From Verrucomicrobiales bacterium (GTDB lineage: Bacteria > Verrucomicrobiota > Verrucomicrobiia > Verrucomicrobiales > DEV007): 64,000 nt of DNA. The notes under the pieces are model-generated. The model saw only the letters and a list, made by a program, of their open reading frames with translations, made no database searches and was not told the origin of the DNA. Below are positions 47,101 to 56,100 of the stretch, in pieces (position 1 is the first letter of the stretch; each line of letters starts with the position of its first letter). The DNA is taken from positions 47,806 to 111,805 of the forward strand of contig JARGPI010000024.1 in assembly GCA_029213005.1 (NCBI GenBank), in the 5' to 3' direction. The position numbers and the translations under genes were made by a program.

Positions 47101-50100
47101 TGGTGGTCACATCATGTCGGCGAATTCTAACACCGTCATCATCTGAGCCTGTTCCCGTGAACGAAAGGTTTCCACCCTGGCTTGTTACTGCGCTGTCAAT
47201 AAAGACACCCGCTTTACCTTCACCCTGAATTGTGATAGCACCGGAACCTGCCGAGGAAATGCCTGATGCCTCTCCACCGGCATAAACTCCGTATCCTCCC
47301 GTTACCGTTTTTCCATCAACAAATATGGATCCGTCAGCCGTGGAAACGGCGCTACCCGAAGCTATCGCAACCGCATTGGCATAGGAACTCTCACCAGTGA
47401 TACTGATCGCACCCGATCCGGTAGTCGAAATATCCGACTGAATATCAATGCCAATCTGGCTGCCTGTGGCACTGGAATTCACCAAAGTGATATTTCCGCC
47501 GTTAGCGTTGACTGATTCTCTCGCCAATATCCGACTGTCGGATGAAACATAGATATCACCACCCTGGGTGGACAAGCCGGTAATCGATGCACTGGCATCA
47601 CCAAGTTTCAGATCGGAAGATTCATTTACAACAAAAATACCTCCGGAGTTTGCCACGACATCCAGTTCCACCACCGAAGTCTCCAACTTGTTTGCATCGG
47701 TTCCCAGTCCTGCCTGCGTCGAAACAATCAAACCATGTGCCCGGATATCGAGACCCGCCACAGGAGCGGTGATGTCGCCGGTCGTGGCCGTCAATATCAC
47801 GTCACGGCTGGTTCCGTTAATCAAATCAACAACAGAAATAGCAGTCCCGGTAATGCTTACATTATTATCGAAATCCGCGTCATTGATATCCACCACACCA
47901 GTTTGAGCATCCCCAATCGTGAGCAACGCTGCACCATTGTTGATATTATCCAGTTCCGTGTTCGACAGAGCTAAATCACCCGTCGCATTATCGCCGAGAC
48001 CGATGGAACGACCAGCTGTCATTTGAATAATCGAAACCTCGCTCTGGTCGATACTGATGCTACCAGATATATCAAGATTATCAGTCACCAGAGTCACCGA
48101 CTCGTTTCCATTCCCTCCCGTCGAATCAAACCGGTTCGCAAAAACCACATTGGCACTGGTGATTGACAATGCACCGCCGATTTGAACACGTTCATTCGAC
48201 GCTGTCTCGTCCGCACCGATCGTCACCGTATCATTTCCGGTTCCGGTATTAATCGTTAGATCGCCATTGCCATGACTATTGAAGACCCGGAGAATTTTTA
48301 CATTGTCATCACCATCGGTATTAGCGGAAGTGTCTATGACAACCTCCCCAACATTGCGAAGGTGAGCTGTCTCGAAACTGACGCCTCCACTGGTGCCGGA
48401 TATTACAATGGCATCCTCCATTCCTCCACCACTGAGCTGCCCTTCCTCAAGGAAAATATTATCCGCACCGTTTGGAAGATTTAGAGTAAAGCTGGCGACA
48501 TCGACCACATCCACGGGCTCAAGCCCTGTGAAGGTAATAGTTTTACCGCCACCAAAATCCAGAACACCATCGCCAAAATTGGCGGAATCTGGTGTATAGA
48601 CGATATTCTCATTACCCGAACCGATAATCCTTAATATATCACTGTCACTGGATCCGTTAAACTCCAAGCTTACGGGAATAGGATCACCATTGGTATAATC
48701 AATAGTGAGAGTGTCATTACCTTCCAGACTATTGATCGTGATTTCTTCAACACCGTCTTTCGGACGATTATCCGAGATCACCCCGTTGATCCAAATTTGC
48801 AAGTTTTCACCGGAGCTGTCGAGCCGAACAATCACTGTATCATCCGCTGCACTCAGAACCGGAACCAAAGGACCGTCAATTACGACCGCCACATCATTTC
48901 CATCTCCACCGGCATAGGTAATACGGGCAGTTTTGCCGCTTCCAAGGAAATCCGTGCTGACAATATCTCCTTCTGCGAGATCCTTAAAGGTGCCTGCAAT
49001 TGCCTCAGCACCGTCATTTGCGATGACAACATAGGTTTCACCATCAAGCACCACCGGTGATCCAGATGCATCGATGTCGAGAGTCGCATCGCCAAGCGTA
49101 ACTCTTCCCTCAACATTGAGTTCGTCGAACTCACCAACTCCAGCCCCGGAAATTGATACTGTGAACTCCGAACCGAAAGAGAACGTAACGTTGGGAATCG
49201 TAGTGGAACCTATCGCTACGTCCTGCGGAGACATGTCTCCGGCGCCGACAATAATTGAATCTGTCGCCACGGCTGAATCGGCGGCTTCCTGCAGGGTATC
49301 AAAGGTTCCTATCAAACGACTCGTTGAGTCGAAAAGCTGCACATTCTTCGTCAAATCGATAGTGACCCTATCTCCATCAAAGATTACCACCTCAATTTCA
49401 GTAAGTGTATCCTCTCCTTCATTGCCGTCTCCAACATTGTCATCGGTGACCATATCAATTGAAGTCACAAATCCATTTGATGTCGTTGTCGTCGTCAATG
49501 TGTAGTCTCCGGAATTCCCGGCATAGAAAGCGGTATCTTTACCGGCTCCGCCATCCAGAACATCATCCCCTCCGTCGGTTCCGAAGGACGACACCTTAAG
49601 GTTGTCAAAGATAAACCCTTTACCAGTGACACTCGGTTCGGCTGACCCTCCATTTCGAAATCCTACAGTATCAACCGAAGGTGTCGGACCGGCAGGATCC
49701 GTGGAATTACGAAAGTAACCTTCCCATGTCGTCAAACCGGTAGTGACGTTACCATTAAGATTTACCGAAACTTCATCGTTTCCGGCACCACCGTTAAATA
49801 CCATTTCCACTGTCACATTGTGAGTCGCATTTCGGTCCAGATTCGTACCCAGTTCCACAAATTCGAAACTGTAGGTGCCGCCCGCACCTTCGTGGGCCTG
49901 CCAGTAGCCGATCGTTAAACCGGTTGTCGAATCATCAAGAACTCTCAAAAGCCCCTGACGAACCGCCGTACCTCTTTGCCCCGGTGTGATATCCATCGAG
50001 GCTCCCGGTTGCGGGTCCCCGGTAGTGGATTTGAAATCAATGGAAAACACAAACGTATTATTTGCTTCGACCTCCCCGGCCTTCGCAACTCCCGGAGCAA

Positions 50101-53100
50101 AAGGCCAGGTAGTTTCGTAGTTACCACTGGTTACCGCATTGGAAATGCGGAGTGCCTGACCTCCTGTCCCATCCGGGATTAATTCCGCATCCAGCTGAGA
50201 ACCGCCGGAGAGACCGCTTACTCCGTTACCACTCCAGCCATCCCCTTCACCAAACATCGGGCTTCCGCCGGTGAAAGTGATCGGATCAAAACTGTCGAAA
50301 TCAGTTTCATAGGAACTAAGTCCGTCGCCGGTGAGAATATCGTCACCGTCTCCTCCCGAAATCGTATCACTTTCATACCCTCCGGTAAGGATATCATTGC
50401 CGTCTTTACCACTCAGAAACAAGGTTCCTCCACTGCCATTAAGCAATGTTCCATCCAGATTATCGGCATTATCCGTGCCGTTCCAGAATATGTCTGAAAC
50501 AGTTTCAGAAGTCGCCCCCCCATTGTTGTAGGTATTGTTTTCAAAGGTCAGAGTATTGACCTCCACCCCGTCACGAATCAGGATACCCGCTACAGATGGA
50601 GAACTCACATCAGCGGTGTTGTAGTTAAATGTGTTTCCGGAAATAGTAGAGTTCCGGGATACATTCGATCCATACTCACTCCCCCACAAATCGATCCCCC
50701 GATATTGCTCCGCATTGAACACATTGTTGCTGAGCGTTGTGTTGTCGATCCCGATCTGAGCCGTTGCATTGAAAATATTCCCGTCAATTGCCGAATCGAA
50801 GAAATTATAACTGTTAACGAACCCTTCAAATGTATTATTCGTGATAGACGCCGACTCAAACCGGAAGGTGTCGGGTCCAGCCGAACCAAAGAAGCTCGTT
50901 GCAGCCTCAAGGGTATTCTCACTAAAATCAAGATCAGTGACCTTGATGGAGTTAAAGTGATTTGTTAGAGAGAAACCACGGCTGCCTGAAGAGGAGAGAC
51001 TGACAAAGTTACCGGTTATTGAAAGCCCCTCGATCTCGGCATCCTCCCCACTACGAGTGGGATCGCCGGAAAACTCTCCGACTAATATACCATTTCGTTG
51101 ACTGGAATCGGTACCATGTATCCAATTGTTCCGAATCTCGACTCCGGCACGATACGCGCCGATCGTACCGTCACTCGGATGAGCGTCTTCAAGCGTTCTG
51201 ACATTGATCCCATCTCTACCAAAACCAACGATCTCAAAACCATCGATTACCACATCATCAGCAAGAACGGTCATCCCGAACGTACCAGTCGTCACAATGA
51301 TTGACTCTCCCCCACTGCGAGTTGAACCGGTAGCCGCTTGACCAGATTGAGCACCTTGCAGAGTTAAAGACTTATCGATCACGATTTCTTCAGCAGCAAC
51401 AAATGTCCCCACCGGAACTTCAATCGTATCTCCCGCCTTCGATCCTGCTATCGCCGCATTCAGTTCAAACCAGGCGCCCGATTCACTGGTAATCACTCCA
51501 CCTACGAAGGTGTTTTCACCCGCAAAATCACCGGCTAAAGCCTTTGTCGTCGTGTTGTGCAGCAGGGTTTCATAAGTGCCGTCGGAGAAAGTGTTCCCTG
51601 TTATTGTGACCCCAGTCGGTCCGGCGTTGTTTTGACCGGCCTCCCCAAGCCGGATCGCTGTTGGACCTTTTACCCCACCGCCATTGGTGAAAGTATTGCC
51701 GGTGATGGTCACGCCATTCAGGCTGGCTGCTTTTGCCCCACTGTAGCTATTATCGTCCCTTGCTTTAACCGCGAGTGCGGCGGAACCAAATGCATCTTCC
51801 GTCGCAAGACCGGAACCATCAAAACTCGAATCAATAATTTGAATATTTTCGTAGGCACCGTACTTGAGATTGATATCGATCCCACTGTTGAAACGGTATC
51901 CTCCCTCAGTCCCGTTATTCCGAACCGTCAGATTATCGAACAAGGCTTCATCCAGTTTTTCAAGGTACAGCCCTTTAATTTCATTGTTTTCAAACAGAGT
52001 GTCTATGATCGTAACGTTGGTGAATCCGTCTTCATTCGTTGTAGAGGATGAACTCGCGGCTACATACATTCCCTGATTGTTGTCCCGAAGGGTGCTGTCA
52101 ACGATAAGCAATCCGTCCAACTCATCAGCAGTTCCCATCCGGAAACCAACATTGTTGTTCGAAAGAGTCACCTCGCTCAAATAGATATCACTGTGACCGG
52201 CTCCGGCCACATTTACCCCGGCGGAGGTGTTTCCATCGGAAGTCACATCGCTTAACTCAATGTGTGAAGCTCCGGAAATAATGTCTATTCCCCGGTCACT
52301 GCCGGTGAATCGGATACCGGAAACAGTAAGTCTGTCGCCGTCACTCCCGCTCGCCGAAATATCGAAGCCGCCGGTGATAATGGTATTCGTGGCGTCATTA
52401 GCTCCATCGCCTGCTCCGGAAAGATTGACATCCCTGGTAAGCGTGAACGGTCCGGTATAAGTCCCGGCCGGAATTTGAATGGTTTCGCCAACTTTAGCCT
52501 GATCAAAGGCGGACTGAAGATCATGCCAGGCTCCTGACTCACTCGTAATCGGAGCACCGGATACGAAAGTATTGGCTGCGACAATACTTTCCACTGAGTT
52601 AGAGTTGTTTTCGACGTAGATGAATTTCGTCGAATCGGTCATCTTCGATTCATCAAAGGTGTTCCCGGCAATCACAGTATCGGGACGCCTGACCCTGAGA
52701 GCAGAAGCATTTGAGGTTGTCGTTCCCTGAAAAGTGTTACCACTGATCGTCGAATCAGCCGCATCAATCGTCGCCAGCGTATTACCCTGCTCGGTGGTAT
52801 TGTCGTCGGTTGAAATCCCACCCGTTATGCCGGAAAGAACATTGTTAGTGAAGGTAATGTTCGTTGCATTGGCCGCTCCGTTGGCGCCGTTCCCCAATGT
52901 AACCAACTGCCGGGGAACATTTGGGGTGGAAAATTGGCTTCCGTATCCGATACCGGCCGGATTTGCGCCTACGAAGGTCTGACCGGAGAACTCGTTTCCA
53001 TCAATGATAAAACCGGAAATCACTGACCCATAGGTGGCGAGAAGCCCTGCCTCGCCGTTAGCAACGACTTCGTTGTCCAAAATTTGGGTTCCACTGTGGG

Positions 53101-56100
53101 TTCCTGAAATATAGATAGCTGCATCCTCCTGCGCCGGATTCCCATCGTCAATTCCCACAACAGTGAATCCCTGACCAACGTCCCCTATCGTCACGTCAGT
53201 CGTCGCCCCCTGTATGGCTATTGTTCCTGTCGCACCAACTCCGCTAATCCCTTCGATTGTAGTAGAATCCCTGCCGTTTTCTGACACTAAAGTGACATTC
53301 TTATGGATAATCAGGTTTTCGGTGTAGACGCCGTCGCCAATCACAATCGTATCCCCGGCGGAAGCCGCATCAATCGCATCCTGAATCAGCATACCCGACT
53401 GCACTTCAAATCCACCGTCTTCGATATTGAGAATCCTCGTCTCCGTAAAATCTCCCGACGCCGCCCAGGTTGCAGCCAGATTCTGAACATCTGCCTCGGT
53501 TCCGGCATTGTTTAGAACCAAACCATCTTCGCGGGTGGCTGAAACCATATGCGTAAATATAGCCGGCACCGTGATGTCCGCTCCATCAGCAGGATCGTTG
53601 GACACACTCCCCGTCCAGGTTCCGCCACCGAGAAGCTCCCCATCCTGCACCGATATCGTGCCATCACCATTCAAGTTGACGATTCCTGAAAATGCAATCC
53701 CAGACGGAGCCTCAAGACCGGAAAACTGAAAGGTCGGGTCTGCGGGGAAAATTCCGACATCACCCCAGGCGTTACCGGAAGTGGTCAAGTTTGTAATTGT
53801 TATACCCTGCGAGCTAGCCAACGATAATCCAAACCCACTGGTGGCACCGATTGACTCAATGTCAGTAAGAGAGGCGTTCCTCACTCCATTTAGATCAATC
53901 CCGGTTCGCTGACTTCCTGCAACTTTGACATTCGATAATACAAACCCCTCGTTGATGTGAGCATCGACGCCCCCATTACCGGTTCCCACTTTAATCGCAT
54001 ATTGCCTGTGAGTTGAATTACCCTGAACAGAAAAGTCTTTCAGCGTCACATTGTCCGCCGGAACATAGATTCCCCAGGCGTTATAACCTCCTACATCGAT
54101 CGTTGTTCCCGAAGTTCCCGCGCCACTGAGAGTCAGAGATTTTTCAATCCTTACCTGAGAGGCGGGTGTGTAAGTTGCCGCCGCCAGGTTCACAGTCCCG
54201 CCGTCCAACACGGCATCGATCCCGTCTTCAATCGTCGCATCAGCTCCAAGATTCACAACGCTTGCGCCACCAGAGATGGTTCCAGCGACAATATCAGCAT
54301 TTAGATTCAGGGTCGAAGTAGACAGGGATACGGTCCCTCCACCAAAATCAACAGGACCATTTACGGTAATCGAATCCCCCGATTCGCCTCCGGTATTGAT
54401 CGTGAGAGCGCCGTTTCCATGAACGCCGTCTGCGCTGGTAATGGTGATAGCGTCAGTCCCGGAGGTCGTTGCATTGGTGTTAATAACGATCTCAGATGCT
54501 CCCCGAACATGAGCCGTCTCAAAAGCGACTCCCCCGGAAGTTCCGGAAATAATCAGGGCATCACCTATTCCGGCTACCAGCGAACCTGCCGAAATATCTA
54601 CGACATCATTGTCGTTCGGTAGCTCCAAAGTAAAGACTCCACCACCAAGAATATCAAAATCGACCGGCTCGAAGTCCTCAAAACGAATCGTTTTCCCGTC
54701 TATAACAATTTCGCCGGACCCGAATGTGCTTGTGTCAGGTGTATAGGTGATGGCATTGCCATTTGGATCGATAATAACAAGGGTGTCCATCCCGCCAACA
54801 CCCTGGTCGCCACCATCGATGATAAGGAGATCCGGCAGCCAGTTCTCTGAGGTCAAATCAATGACAATGGTGTCATCCGATGAGGTTCCGTTAATCGCTA
54901 CCGGTTCACCCGGGGCGGCCGCCATTTTTGCTTTCACAGCATCTTCAACCGCAGACCCACTGCTCAAATCATCAATCGATGCAATATTGATCGTGACATC
55001 GCCAAATACCAGGTTTTCAACCCCGATTAAGGTATCCGTCCCTTCGTCCCCGTCAGCAGCATTCAGATCAGTCACCGTAATAGTGTCGCCATCCGGAGTG
55101 ATCTCAAAGTCAGTATAGTTCCCGGCAAACACAGCGGTATCAATTCCCGTGCTACCATCACCTTCTTCGTCGCCGATAATGGTGTCATCGCCGCCATTCC
55201 CCATAAAAACATCGTCCCCGTCGTGCCCTCTGAGTTTCTCACCCTCTCCACCTCCAGTCAGTTCATTTGCACCCGCATTACCCTGAATAGAAACTTGCCC
55301 CGGAGCACCACTCGCGTCGATGTCCATGCTGGAAAAATCGATATCACCACCGACCCCATCAAAGTTGACCGGAGTACTCCATCCGGTGGTGGCGGTCACG
55401 GTTACGTTTGAAGTGGTCAGATTACTGATGTCATCAAAACCGTAGATGGCGAGCCCCACTTTCTGATAGAGCCCCGCGATCGAAACATCCGTCAGATTTA
55501 CCGCACCCATCACTCCGGTCGACCGAATTTGGATTCCGTTATCTGCCGCACCGTTACCCCGGTCCTGGCCGGTGATATTGACATTCAAAATCGTTGCATC
55601 CCCATTGAAATTGAAGAGAAGAATATCGCCATCACCACTGGTCCCGCCAGGCTGTGGCTCACCGTTTCCGACAAAATCTGTATCGGCGATGATGACATTA
55701 TCGAGGGCAAGCAAAGGACCATCTCCACCAATTTCGACACCGTTACGGAAGTTCCCTTCGAACTTACTATTGGTGATCTGCAAACTTCCCAAAATCGCAG
55801 TGTTTGCATAGTCCAGCCCCGAGCCGTTGGGCGAACCACTAAATTCAATTCCATCAATGCTGACGGTCGCATCCGTCCCCAGATCTCCACTGATTTCGAT
55901 CCCGCTCCCACCTTCTGGCGTAATGATGGTTTGCCCCACTCCGGCACCCTGTAACGTCACCGCTTTTGTGAGATTTACACTCTCATGATAAGTTCCGGCC
56001 GCAATTTCAATAACGTCACCTTCAGAAGCCTCATCGACCGCAGACTGAATCGAGCTGTGGAGAGATGTATTACTGCCAGAAAAGAGTTGAATCGGACTGG